Shown: positions 45,663-56,244 of the stretch, piece by piece | How the letters are laid out: each line of letters opens with the position of its first letter | Position numbering within the stretch: the first letter of the stretch is position 1 | Translations under genes and position numbers: made by a program | Assembly: GCA_010094045.1 (NCBI GenBank) | Contig: ML986689.1 | Coordinates: forward strand, 109,546 to 173,545 | DNA: 64,000 nucleotides | Direction: 5' to 3' | Source of the DNA: Lojkania enalia | Lineage: Eukaryota > Ascomycota > Dothideomycetes > Pleosporales | The notes under the pieces: generated by a model | The model's database searches: none | Told to the model about the DNA's origin: nothing | The model's input: only the letters and a program-made list of their open reading frames with translations

Positions 45663-46326
45663 ACTAGCTAATTAAGAATATTTACGAATGTGATTGACTA
45701 GCCAAATTAACAATTGTCTAATTAAAAGCGGATATTGGTTTGGTAGAGTATTCTATTCTTTGTAGGCAGTAGCGCGCACTCTCCGGCTGAAAATGCGTTT
45801 TGGAGAGCTTCCTATATCGTACTACATCACTGAAATGCCTTGGTAACCTTCCCGTCTTCAACATAAATCTCTTCATATCCAATTCTACGCACCACGCTAC
45901 TCAGATCTACCAGAGCTGCTTAGTCAGGCTTCGTAAAATATTTAGAATAACAACCTCTGCGTGCCCATAGAAGCCTAGAGCATTGGCATTATGGTGGATT
46001 TTAATAAATAATCTCCAAGTCTCGGGGAGTATCTGATGTTTGATCGTGTTAGATTTAGCCATTGAAGTTGGGAGATAGGAAGCCATGCCTGATTATAGCG
46101 GTAAATGAACCAATTATTCACTAGAGTGCCGTAGGCCTTGATCTAACAACTAAAATTTCTCAATTGTCAATACTTATCATGACGATCGAACGGAAGGAAC
46201 GAACCCGTGAAACTTTTCACTGCTTAGCGATAGATGACGCTTGACATATATATCAAGCCTCACCCTTTTCCATTTTTTCTGTTCGAGATTGTAGTAGCCA
46301 TATCGGAGCTGCACCTCGATAGTACA
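45663..46326. other. Intergenic, no gene seen
   Basis: Mixed composition with no ORF of note; bounded by the transposon end and a family-1 LTR. Confidence 0.4.
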
Positions 46327-46555
46327 AGGGCTGAGAAGGGAATCATGTCTTAGGGAGGGATATGAGAAACTGAATTGCTTTGATTGAGGATGGCCAGCAG
46401 ACCATATTTATATATACAGAAAAGGAATATATCAGCTGATATCCGGCGTGATTTTATATCGTGTGACGGTATCCGATACAGCCTGCAGCCGGACAACTTG
46501 CTGCCGTACAGTAGTAGTAAATCGTACTCGTCAGACTTGCCAAATCTCCATTACA
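46327..46555 (+). mobile_element. Solo LTR, family 1, copy 3
   Basis: It aligns along its length with 185-370 and inverted 6625-6851 (GATTGAGGATGGCCAGCAG, TATATCAGCTGATATCCGG, ending CTCCATTACA). The 5' end has lost the TG start and the flanks (GTACA and GGGAA) do not match, so this is an older or damaged copy. It keeps the segment deleted in copy 1. Confidence 0.8.
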
Positions 46556-46885
46556 GGGAAAATTGAGAGGTGGGAAGCCTGTTCTCCCGCGTGATACATC
46601 TTAAGCAGCTTATTTTATCTAGACCTTTTGCCTTATTTAATGAGATATATTAGATCTGTTTTCATTAAAAGCTAACACGGGTTGCTGAGGCTGATTTCGA
46701 ACTGGAACGGGCGCTTTGCCAACTTCACATGCCCGAGCCACCCTGCCGGTTCTCCCTGCAGCATGCAAAAAACATTACCCTGCAACAAAGATTGAGATTA
46801 ACTAGAAATTCCCTCTTATGGAATTATTTACCCGATAGTAACCCCTCAGAGTTAACGCCCGGCGCCTAGCACCGTAACCTCCAGC
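46556..46885. other. Spacer between two solo LTRs
   Basis: No gene is seen. A GTTCGAAATCAG string on minus near 46695 resembles a tRNA B box, but no tRNA fold was found. Confidence 0.35.
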
Positions 46886-47034
46886 TGTCGCGTATCAGGG
46901 AGCATCAATTGCTGAGGCAAATATTGATGTATTGAAGGAGGGTAAGTGGCCTGCCTTGGCAGAAGCTGGCGATGGCGAAACTATATAGGCCTGAAAACTG
47001 ACCAACTATAATAGGATAGTAGAAACATGTGACA
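46886..47034 (+). mobile_element. Solo LTR, family 2, copy 2
   Basis: This 149-bp unit begins TGTCGCG and ends CATGTGACA, flanked by the perfect 5-bp repeat CCAGC (46881-46885 and 47035-47039). It is the same length and orientation as 5125-5273, with about a dozen substitutions by eye. Confidence 0.9.
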
Positions 47035-47039
47035 CCAGC

Positions 47040-48504
47040 TTATGCGGTGCACATCACGCGAATGAACCTGAGGACTCTAGTTACAGATCGGCTTCCAATT
47101 TCCATGCCGGTTCTAAAAAAATTCATATGCTTTATTCACGACTCTAGATTATAATATCCTGCTAAAAGATGTCTGACAATGGTAGTGACTAAGTCTGTCA
47201 GCATTATGTCGGCTCTAGCTCTCCAGAGAACTCTAGAAAGCATCCCATTGCCCTTCACATGTGGTCTACCTCGAATTAAACAAAGTGTCAAAGCTTGTCA
47301 TTCCTCAGCTAGCCCCTTTCCTCAAAAAGATAAATAGTCGAGTTCCATTGCGATCTTGTTCTGCTATGGTCTCTGCAAATTCGTGGCGTGGAATACTACT
47401 TACAATTACTCAAAAGAGCCTAGAACTCGTAACTACTGTAGTCCAAAGACATCTTGGTTTCATCGCTCGCCTCTGGTTTGATTGACGTCTCAAGTTTATG
47501 CAGGGTGTTAAGTAGGATAGCCATTTGCTTCTGGTTGGTTAGGTGATTAGAATAAGGGGAACTTCTTTCCGTGATAGCGCTAACATTAGTTGGTGCCTTT
47601 ACATCATGATGCTATACTATCGAAATATTTACTGTACCTAGAGAGATTAAGTATCTACTCATAGTGGCGAAGATATTGATTGACGCAAATTCTCCTAGAG
47701 TTAGAGTTGCAGCGCTCCTTCTTCGATTCTTGACTGTAGGCCGTAGTAATTGGCTCCATTTTTTTGCTATTTGTTCCTTCTAAGATATAAGTTCTGGGAC
47801 TTCGGTTTTACAAATCCCTACTTGGACAGGTCACAGAAATTTTCAAAATGTATATGCGCTATTCGTGGCATAGTGATATAGAAAAATTGTGTCCTTCGTG
47901 ATAAGCTAAAATTAATGCATATAGATAGAAAGATCTCCGATCCGACTTATCTGATTGAAAATATGTAATAGGTGTAATAGGATTTTTAGGCTCATATTAA
48001 TGAAACTTTGGCCTCGTGTGAGGACGGCGTTGGGTGCTGGCGTAGACGTCTAAAGCCTTTTTCAGTGAGTTGATACTTGGAGAATGATAACTACTGTTTG
48101 TTATTGTGGGAGTAAGACATGGAGGCTGGATGCTATCGCTAATTAAAATTCCCGTTGAGGTTGGGGCAGCATAATTCATGTTGCGCGACAAAGAGAGCAG
48201 CTCGAGAAGCCTATGAACTCGCCCCTGCAATCTTTCTAGTGCAACGACAACTTACTCCGATAGAAGGGCCGGGGCTGATCCTTTACATCACGTCTTGCAA
48301 AGAAGATAACCCATATAAACGAGAAAGCATGATATTATCTCTCTCCACCGCTGTATTGTTTTAAGTTAAATAAAGTGAAAGAAGCGAAACTAGATAGCTT
48401 TTTTGACGGGAATTGCAGTTGTATAAGCCGGAAATGGCCCCAATAAATGAGTCATGTCCAAACCAATCCTGGTAGCCAGGTACCCTTTTCCTTACTTCGG
48501 CCCA
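47040..48504. other. Gene-poor stretch
   Basis: No supportable gene. A minus frame at 47997-48230 begins QGRVHRLLELLSLSRNMNYA, which recalls the linker of a fungal regulator, but no DNA-binding domain adjoins it. Confidence 0.35.
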
Positions 48505-49363
48505 CTAATTAGGTAAATCGGACTGTGCGAACAGATGTGTGTTAGACACCCTCTCCTAATTATGCTGTATACGGGAACTTACATTGGGGAAGTAGTGATG
48601 AACAGTCATAATCTCCGTTCCATTGAACGTTCCTGGGGCTACAAAGTCGATCAAATTGAGCCACTTGTACTTGGGAGATGCTGTTTCCACGCGGCTATGT
48701 TTCCGTGTTGGTGAGTAAAAGAGATCTTGGCTAAAGTCTACAACGAAGCAACATCAGACTTACACAACACCATTCTGGGTCTTCCGAAGAATAGCGCTGC
48801 CGGTATGCTTCACGTACGCCCAGTAGCCATCGTCAAGCTCCACGACATAGTAGATTTCTAGATTTAGCGTTTTTGTCAGTCAAAGGCAACGCTGCGTATT
48901 GCGGTGGGCTACGAACGGAGCTCAAGGTAATTCGTTCCAGGAGGGATAATGCCATCGTCCGTGGCACGAATGATTTTGCCGAATGGTCGGCCTTTCGTGT
49001 CATACCAGATGCCTCTGAAACACATTAGATCGATACTATGTTCGAGGAGGGACAACAATTGAAACGTACTCGCGGCCCCAAATGCTAATGCGGAGACCTG
49101 ATTGAGTCTCAACCGTGTGATTCTATTGAAGGGATGGTAAGCAAAATTTCGAACTCTTAATGATAGAGTTCGCTTACATTATTCAAGTCCCAGTCAATCT
49201 TAGCCGTAAAAGCTGGCTTCAGCTGAGGTATCGCCGAAGGAGGGCCGGTCCATTGAAGGTTAGGATGTGTGGTAGTTGACAGAGGCGCGGGACTGGCAGT
49301 CGGAGCAGCAGAAACTCCGAGACGGATTGCAAGGAGTACCGAAGCGATGGCTGCGAAGAGCAT
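48505..49363 (-). CDS. Secreted DUF3237-like protein, six exons
   Basis: Exons on minus are 49363-49178, 49122-49070, 49014-48917, 48857-48764, 48694-48583 and 48522-48505 (186 aa). All five introns are 55-69 bp GT-AG; intron 3 has a weak donor (GTTCGT), chosen because it alone keeps the frame. A signal peptide (MLFAAIASVLLAIRLGVSAA) leads a Pro/Thr-rich stretch. The core has GIWYDTKGRPFGKIIRATDD, YYVVELDDGYWAYVKHTG and the block RVETASPKYKWLNLIDFVAP with Gly-Thr. The last two recall DUF3237, a small beta-barrel family of unknown function in fungi and bacteria; the match is from memory. N-glycosylation-type sites are NHT and NGT. The final exon adds only SDLPN; reading through intron 5 would give a slightly longer end. 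Confidence 0.75.
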
Positions 49364-50137
49364 GTTGATGTAATGAAGATGCCAAGATGTCTTTGTAGAT
49401 GTCTTTGGAATGAGAAGGTTATTGATCTGCTAGAGAATGATATAGGCATCCACTATTTAATACTTCTTCACGAAGTGAGTGTGCTTTTCACCAAGAATTG
49501 AATTATCCGTTCGTTGCTTGTTCTCGTACTCGGACTCTCCGCACGCTCTGGCAACTTAATGTACATTGATACCAATCAACTTCTCGGGGCTGTAACGTGG
49601 GCGGCATCACACTCAAAGGCCAAGCAATCGTGTTTCTCGGCGAAACGCCACCCGGGGATTAAGAATCGTTCGCTGCATCGTATATACGTAGGAGCCCAAA
49701 ATTTTTTTTGCGGTGTAGGATTCGATGCACAGAGCGATGTGAGTTTGTCAGATGGGCTGACGAGACGATGGATAAAGGTCCGTGCGTCTTAGCGAGAATT
49801 GATCAGAGATTTCGGTCACTTAATCTATCTGGAACCGAGTTCGGAAGCCCGGTCGTTCCCAAAAAAAAGAATGACCGGCGTATTATCCCGTGATCATGTG
49901 ACCCTCATTATTAAGCCTTCTCTTAGCGCTGCTCCGTAGTTCAGAGCGATATCTCATCGGAGACCCTTTGGAGTATAGTCTTTCGCTTGACACTTAGCCC
50001 ATTCTACTTATTTCCTCCGCCGGATCGACTGGTTTGATACTGGTCGGCTGCTTCTATCTATCCTTTACAGGTTGCTACAACCGCCATTATCCCTCATTGA
50101 CCTTTTCGACAAAACGAATATCTCAAAATCTAGCAAG
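49364..50137. other. Intergenic, divergent promoter region
   Basis: This separates the secreted-protein gene (minus) from the GFA gene (plus). No gene is seen in it. A TGATCATGTGACC stretch lies near 49890-49903. Confidence 0.4.
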
Positions 50138-50597
50138 ATGCTCGAAGGCGGTTGCTGTTGCGGTGCGGTCCGCATTAAGTCCACTGGAGAGATCCAGGCT
50201 AAGGTGTGCGAAGTGAAATACCCAACGCTCTTTATTAGGGACTGAAACGATGTAGGCGCTTTGCCATTGCCTCGACTGCCGCAAAATCACCGGCTCCACG
50301 TACTCCACCAACATCATTGTTGCAGGCAATGGTTTCGCCGTGACCAAGGGCACCCCGAAAGAGTTTCCCAAGAAGGCCGATAGTGGTAAGACTATCACTT
50401 CGTTCTTCTGCGGCGATTGCGGCTCAACGCTCTGGCGCGAGAGTGATACATTTGGTGATACGAAGATCATTAAAGTGGGCGTGATGGATGGTGAAATCGC
50501 CCTGGAGGATGCGAAGCCAGTAGCTGAGTTGTATATTGCGCATCGCGTTTCCTGGGTATCGCCTATCCCAGGGGCGGAGCAAAAGGATGCGATGTAA
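50138..50597 (+). CDS. GFA-family zinc protein (CENP-V/GFA domain)
   Basis: This is a small zinc-binding protein related to glutathione-dependent formaldehyde-activating enzyme. Most fungal members have unknown substrates. The model is 50138-50203 and 50256-50597 (135 aa), with a 52-bp intron (GTGTGC...TGTAG) joining EIQAK to ALCHCLDC. Zinc ligands are visible: Cys6/Cys8 in GGCCCGAVR, Cys25/27/30 in LCHCLDCRKITG, and Cys74/77 in FFCGDCGSTLW. The typical end is VGVMDGE...ELYIAHRVSW followed by a short tail. The length agrees with the family. It is unlikely to be a true formaldehyde enzyme by position alone. Confidence 0.9.
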
Positions 50598-51844
50598 CTA
50601 TCGGTTGTGACATGGCAGCATTCAGCTCTGGATAATGGCAAACAATTTGTTCCGAGAGTAAACTCACTATATTTGCGCAAATGTTCTCTGCTTGTTTAGC
50701 CCAATCAATGTCGCACGTCCCGTCCTGTGAAAAGACATGAGGAAGCATGGCGCGGCGCAGGAACGGGAGGACCGTTGGCGAATCCTTGTTAGGCGATGGT
50801 GGCTTTGTCGCCTAGACGGGACTAACGGGTGATGTACATACGAACCGTATGGATGTAGGTACGCGGAGATGCGCACGGATCCACAGATGATTCATGCGGG
50901 CGGCACGTGCCGCTTCCGGGCTTGGCTACGGCCGACAAGCCTGGAACAGTGCAAGCAAGTTGCCTACTCTGGCTCCGGCTTACATCGTATACATTCTAGA
51001 AAGGTCCACGTGCAGCGCACATACGGCATATATGGCAAAAGGCACGGACAGAAGGCGGCGGGAGAAATTAATGCTGCTGCAGGTCATTGTGGGACAAGAA
51101 GAGGAAACTTACCACCCCTGTCACCCCGCAAGTTCGCACCGACCTACCCCTTCTAGTAGTGCCTAGGTACTCACGAGTCCCCATCCCGTCCACGGCGACT
51201 CTAGTACGTAATTCGAACCCGGAAAAGACTGATCAGAGCATCTCGTCTACCGGTCTACATCCCAGCTCCCCGGTACCGCAAATCCCCCAACTTGTGGTAC
51301 TCGTGTGAGGAACGGATCCGCCATTCCGCACACCGACTATCGGCCGAACTGCTCCCCGATTACGAGTCCTACGGCCTCGGTAGATGATTTATTAACAATC
51401 CAAATAACCGGTCAACCACCAACAGAAGACGCAGTGTAACCTCCACAGGAATATCATCTTGGGAAATAAGCCGAACTTTCAACGCAGAAACTTTCAGCGG
51501 ATCTGCTAGAATAGGAGCACTCCTCCCTATTGAACTGCCTAATACAGGGTTACCTGTCCATTAGGACCCTTACTAAGTGAGTTTGGAGTATACTTTGGGT
51601 TTCCGAGGGATTTATTTTGGACAAGGTAGCGGCGCGAATCGCTATCGCTTATTTTCCCCAACAAATCGTTCCCGCGTTGCTGGTTGCTTATGAAGCCCTA
51701 AAAAGTAGACTTACTGGTAGGAGTAGCTCCCTAACTGAGGAAGCGTTTCGCATCTCGAAAGCCGAGGACGCATCCTTACCTATGATAGTAACTCAGAACG
51801 AAGCCGCTTCTGTTGGCACATCTGTTTTGTAACTCAGGATCGAG
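50598..51844. other. Intergenic between GFA and MFS genes
   Basis: There are several overlapping frames in GC-moderate DNA but no domains. The frame 51617-51832 ends just before the transporter gene and may be its 5' leader. Confidence 0.35.
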
Positions 51845-53341
51845 ATGCGGGAGTCTAAGCAGGCCTTCGACATCAAGTTGGATCGGGATCACACCTCTCT
51901 ATCACCGAGTGCGACAACTATTATGGCTGAAAAGAACGACTTCATATCCCCGGCTTGCCCGATTCCTGGTCCAGAAGAGCAGTCGCAGGAAGCACCATCA
52001 TCGCAACAAGATCATGCACAACCACCGAATGGCGGCTATGGTTGGGTCTGCACATTGTGCGTTGCTCTCATCAATGCGCATACTTGGGGCATGAACTCCT
52101 CCTATGGTGTCTTTCTCGCACATTACCTCTCTACAGATACCTTTCCTGGAGCAACATACCTGCAATATGCCATCGTGGGCGGCCTATCTATCTCATGTGC
52201 CATGCTTGTGTCGCCGCTGGCCACCTTATCAACACGCTACTTTGGCACTCATGTCTCGCTATCATTTGGTATAGCCCTCGAGACAGCGGGCTTGATCGGA
52301 GCATCATTTGCGTACAGTATATGGCACCTATTCTTGAGCCAAGGGATAGCATTTGGGATTGGTATGGGCTTCCTCTTCGTTGCATCAGTTGGTATTCCAC
52401 CACAGTGGTTCACTACTAAGAGATCGCTCGCGAACGGCATCAGTGCATCCGGCTCCGGTTTTGGTGGTCTCTTATATTCTCTGGCAGCTGGAGCCATGAT
52501 TAAATCGATCGGACTGCCCTGGTGTTTTCGAGTGCTAGGCCTCTTGGCATTTGGAGTCAACACAATCTGCACCATCTTAATTCGAGATCGAAACAAAATT
52601 ATTGGGTCTCGGCAAGAGGCCTTCGATATCAAACTATTCAACCGTCCGGAGTATCTTTTGCTGAGTGGTTATGGCTTTTTTTCGATGCTGGGCTACATTG
52701 CGTTGGTCTTCTCCTTGGCTGACTACGCAAAGAGTATCGGATTGAATGCCTCGCAAGCATCTGTCATCTCCGCGATTTTGAATCTGGGCCAAGGACTTGG
52801 GAGACCACCTACTGGATACTTTTCCGACAACATCGGGCGAATGAACATGGCTGGATTAACTACCTTCTTTTGCGGGCTATTAGCCTTCCTCGTCTGGATT
52901 TTTGCGAAGAGCTATGGTGTGCTAATATTCTACGCCCTAGTTGGCGGCACCGTAACCGGAACCTTCTGGGCGACAATTGGTCCTGTTGCTGTTGAGGTTG
53001 TTGGTCTCCGAGATCTCCCATCCGCCCTCAACCTCGAATGGCTGACCATTGTTCTGCCATGTACTTTTAGCGAACCAATAGCTCTCCAGCTTGTTCGGGG
53101 AACAGGCGGTTATCTGGGTGCACAACTTTTCATCGGCTTCATGTATACTGCTGCGGCTTTATGTGTGCTATTTCTACGAGGCTGGAAAGTGGGCGAGAAA
53201 AATGAGCTCGCGAGGTTAAAGAATGAAAACCTAGACGAAGTAAACGGTCTGGATATTGATCTGGGATCGACAAATGAAGCAGCTAGACAAGAAGGGAGAC
53301 GGACGATATGGAAACATTTCTGGAAATGGCGAAAGGTTTAG
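51845..53341 (+). CDS. MFS transporter, monocarboxylate-transporter (MCT) type
   Basis: This is a plasma-membrane transporter of the MCT branch of the major facilitator superfamily, intronless, 498 aa from 51845. A second start at 51923 (MAEKNDFISPACPI) is equally plausible. The hydrophilic N-terminus leads to the MCT signature NGGYGWV at the first membrane helix (about residues 62-68). Twelve hydrophobic segments can be followed, with a central loop (RDRNKIIGSRQEAFDIKLFN) and the second-half motif LGRPPTGYFSDNIGRMNMAG. The C-terminus is charged and cytosolic. Fungal members carry riboflavin, monocarboxylates or unknown solutes; the substrate cannot be told. It lies tail-to-tail with the glutamate 5-kinase-like gene. 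Confidence 0.92.
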   Translation: MRESKQAFDIKLDRDHTSLSPSATTIMAEKNDFISPACPIPGPEEQSQEAPSSQQDHAQPPNGGYGWVCTLCVALINAHTWGMNSSYGVFLAHYLSTDTFPGATYLQYAIVGGLSISCAMLVSPLATLSTRYFGTHVSLSFGIALETAGLIGASFAYSIWHLFLSQGIAFGIGMGFLFVASVGIPPQWFTTKRSLANGISASGSGFGGLLYSLAAGAMIKSIGLPWCFRVLGLLAFGVNTICTILIRDRNKIIGSRQEAFDIKLFNRPEYLLLSGYGFFSMLGYIALVFSLADYAKSIGLNASQASVISAILNLGQGLGRPPTGYFSDNIGRMNMAGLTTFFCGLLAFLVWIFAKSYGVLIFYALVGGTVTGTFWATIGPVAVEVVGLRDLPSALNLEWLTIVLPCTFSEPIALQLVRGTGGYLGAQLFIGFMYTAAALCVLFLRGWKVGEKNELARLKNENLDEVNGLDIDLGSTNEAARQEGRRTIWKHFWKWRKV

Positions 53342-53835
53342 CAGTTTCACTTAATGTCTAATTAAAAATGGCTGAAGAAAATCTATAGTGAGGGTATGAA
53401 AGGCCTAAATCAAAATCAAAATCAAAATCAAAAGATTCATAACCCTCCGCGGTCAAGTGTGCCACACACAACTCTGGACACCAAGCGATGCAGACAGATA
53501 TAGCTGATGCTAATTTCCATATCATACTCTTAACAGAAGTATTTTTCGGCATTCTGCATTGAATCTGTAGATCTGAGTTCACGCATTCCAGACTCATTAC
53601 ATTTTTGAGGAAAGGAAGTTGCGCACGACCTGATCTTGTCGCCTTAATATTGTCTATATGCTTAAAAGTAAGAGCGGTTCTACCTTGACTAGAAATTTCT
53701 AAATGTCACATGTTCTATCTATGCCTTCGGTAGAGGCTTGAATAGCCTTTAGAAATAGTGTGGCGCGCACGGGGATTCACTGAGACGGTGCGGCTCGGAG
53801 AAAGCGAAATAAGATCGCTCGAAGGATCGACTTTC
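53342..53835. other. Intergenic spacer with a short AAAATC repeat
   Basis: Convergent spacer between the transporter and kinase genes. A short tandem AAAATC run occurs at about 53409-53433. No gene is seen. Confidence 0.45.
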
Positions 53836-55036
53836 TCAAATTGAAAGTGGAGGTATTCCAAACCGGAGAGGTGTTGGGTAAGGGGATTGTCTCGGGGAAG
53901 GGTCCGGGAGGAAGAGGGTATGAAGTGGGCGGGCATCGCCATTGCTGCTCAAACTGCCGTTCGTGGCGAGGGAATCGGATATTTTCGAAGCTAAATGGTA
54001 CATTCGCTCATCAGTGTAATATTCGAGAATGTCACTGACGACCGTTGGTTTGGACGAAGACGTAATGATGGTGAATATTCCAGCCGCTGACGCAATCTCG
54101 GCTGCGCGCAATTTGGTTGCCATTCCACCAGTGCCGTGCGCCGAACCAGCACCAAGGTTGGAAGAATCGACTAGAGAGAATTCCGCTAGTTAGAACAGCC
54201 GTTATGGGTGGGTATTAAATTCCACTCGACTTACTGCGGTCTTTTAAGGCGCTAATGGAGGTTACCAAGTCGATTCTCGAAGCGTGAACATCGTATTTTG
54301 GATTGCTCGCGTAAAGCGAGTCCACGTCGGTGAGTAGGAAAAGGTAGGAAGCTTGAATCATGGCTGCCGTTATCGCGCCGAGGGTGTCGTTGTCTCCTAT
54401 TTGAAGTTCCTATCCAGGCAAATTTTCAACGGCTGCGTCCAAACCGCAGACTCCTAATCTTACCTTCGTGGATAATGTATCGTTCTCATTGACGATTGGC
54501 ACCGCACCGACAGAGAGCAGCTCGCTGAAGGTTTGAATCGCATTATCGTATCTTTTTGGCTGCCTGGGGGTGAGACCTTGTCTCACTCACTGCGCTTGCG
54601 TTTAAGAACATACTGATGAGATGTCGTCATGCGTAAGCAGGATTTGAGCCACAGCAATGCCTCTCTCCGCAAATACATTGGACCACATAGAAATCATCTC
54701 GCCCTGGCCGATAGCGGCGAGCGCCTAAATATTCGATCAGCGGGACTTTGAATCCTAAGTAATGAATGATCAGCAAACCTGCTTTCCAGCGAGGCTATCA
54801 GGACGAGACGGAAAGCCCATTTTGAGCAATCCAAACCCGACAGCTCCAGAGCTTACGAGGACTACTCTAAATCCAATATCACGTAGAGTGGAGATAGTAG
54901 ACGCTACGCCTTCCATAATTGTGTATCGTACGTTGTGGGTAACCTCGTCGATTATTGACGAAGTACCTAGTTTGATAACAATAGTACAAGGCATCTCAAG
55001 GTTTAAGGATAGAGTTGGAGTACTTGTAGAAGACAT
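53836..55036 (-). CDS. Glutamate 5-kinase-like protein without PUA domain
   Basis: Glutamate 5-kinase phosphorylates glutamate in the first step of proline synthesis. Exons on minus are 55036-54779, 54724-54614, 54559-54464, 54409-54235 and 54170-53836 (324 aa), with introns of 54, 54, 54 and 64 bp. The amino-acid kinase fold is complete: VIKLGTSS (20-27), SSGAVGFGL (62-70), NENDT (147-151), GDNDT (160-164), LLTDVDSLYASNP and GTGGMATKLRAAE (226-238). Fungal enzymes normally continue for about 100 more residues with a PUA domain after HTLFLP. Here the protein ends 22 residues later at IPPLSI and nothing PUA-like follows. It may be a specialised paralog, altered in proline feedback, or a 3'-truncated gene. 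Its neighbours are a transporter and a divergent P450. Confidence 0.85.
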
Positions 55037-56244
55037 TGCAAAGTATCTTTTCGAGGCGTGTCAGAATCGAAGATTATTCGCTAGAAACGAGTAGCGCTAT
55101 GAGTTTACAAGAGCTTGCCGAATCCGAAAGTTGACTGAATATGGAGCTGCGCCGAAACTCATCACATCTCGGGCAAACATAGAGACTCAGTATGTCATTC
55201 TTTTTACGTGAATTAGCGGACGAGAACCAGCAGTGCGACCAAGACTACGGTGACTCTCGCGTCTTGAGGTAATAATGTTTCGTCACGGACGCGGGATTCA
55301 AAGTCCTGTAGATATTGCCAAGGATCAAGGATGAGCGTGATGTGAGGTACTCGCCTAAGCTTGCTTATTGTCGTAATTTTTCCACGGACAAGCCCGTGCT
55401 CTGCATACGGATCTTACCCACTGACTAGGAGTAGTACAAAAGCGGGGTTTGAGACGGATTTAGCAGTTGCAGAGATTTTTTCAATTCTATATGCAGATCA
55501 GCGTACGCGGTAGGGCACCTCGTTTTCGACCGTAATAGCTGCCTGCTACTTAGCGGACATGTGCCTGTGGTAAAGCGGGCATTGGCCCAAAAGTCCTGAA
55601 AAATAATTAATCATTACTCAAAGGGGCAATATTGCGTTGTCACTTGCCTTAATTGAAAACAAGAAGCAGGATAATCTAAAACGGAAATACCAAGGAATAG
55701 GAGCCTAAAGGATTTAATATTTTGTAACTAATGCTAATGTCTAGGAACTCAAGCCTAGAGGATTTTGCTTTTGATAGCAATGCCATTATCAGTTCCTTGA
55801 AAGGTAACTCTGAAGGGTTTGGAGTTCTACCTAAGATTACTATTAACTTTCCATGGCTATCAAATATTTCTACAACTCTAATTAGTCGGAAAGATAAAGT
55901 CGTACAAGACGATCTCGGATGACGCGGCGACAAACAACGAGCACCTCAGCATGCCTTCTCTCTTGCATGAGTGGAGCCGGTATTCGTATAGTCAATTCCC
56001 GAGCTCGGTTCTCGTATTGAAACTGGCGGTGAATGGATTGGATCAAGGTGAGCGTGAAGATCTGGGTTTCAAGATTCCGGCCGAGCCGCTGTGGTGGTGT
56101 TGAAGACGAGGCAATGGCACTGACTGAGCGCATAAAAGGGCGTCATTCTGGGTGAACGTAACCCTCAACTCACTCATCAGTCGAGAAAGAAGAAGTCTTA
56201 AATATCTGGTTGTTTTTTATCAATAAGTCCTAATACTTGTGAAT
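55037..56244. promoter_or_regulatory. Divergent spacer between kinase-like and P450 genes
   Basis: A 1.2 kb non-coding spacer that would carry both promoters. Frames at 55676-56133 lack domains. No specific site is claimed. Confidence 0.4.

Noticed and set aside
46690..46760. tRNA or SINE from a B-box-like GTTCGAAATCA on minus
   Set aside because: No matching acceptor and anticodon stems could be drawn.
47997..48230. Fragment of a zinc-cluster regulator
   Set aside because: A linker-like segment only; no Cys6 cluster or splice-supported upstream exon.
51845..52640. Internal duplication in the transporter (QAFDIKL near the N-terminus and QEAFDIKL in the central loop)
   Set aside because: Only about eight residues agree and the surroundings differ; probably chance.
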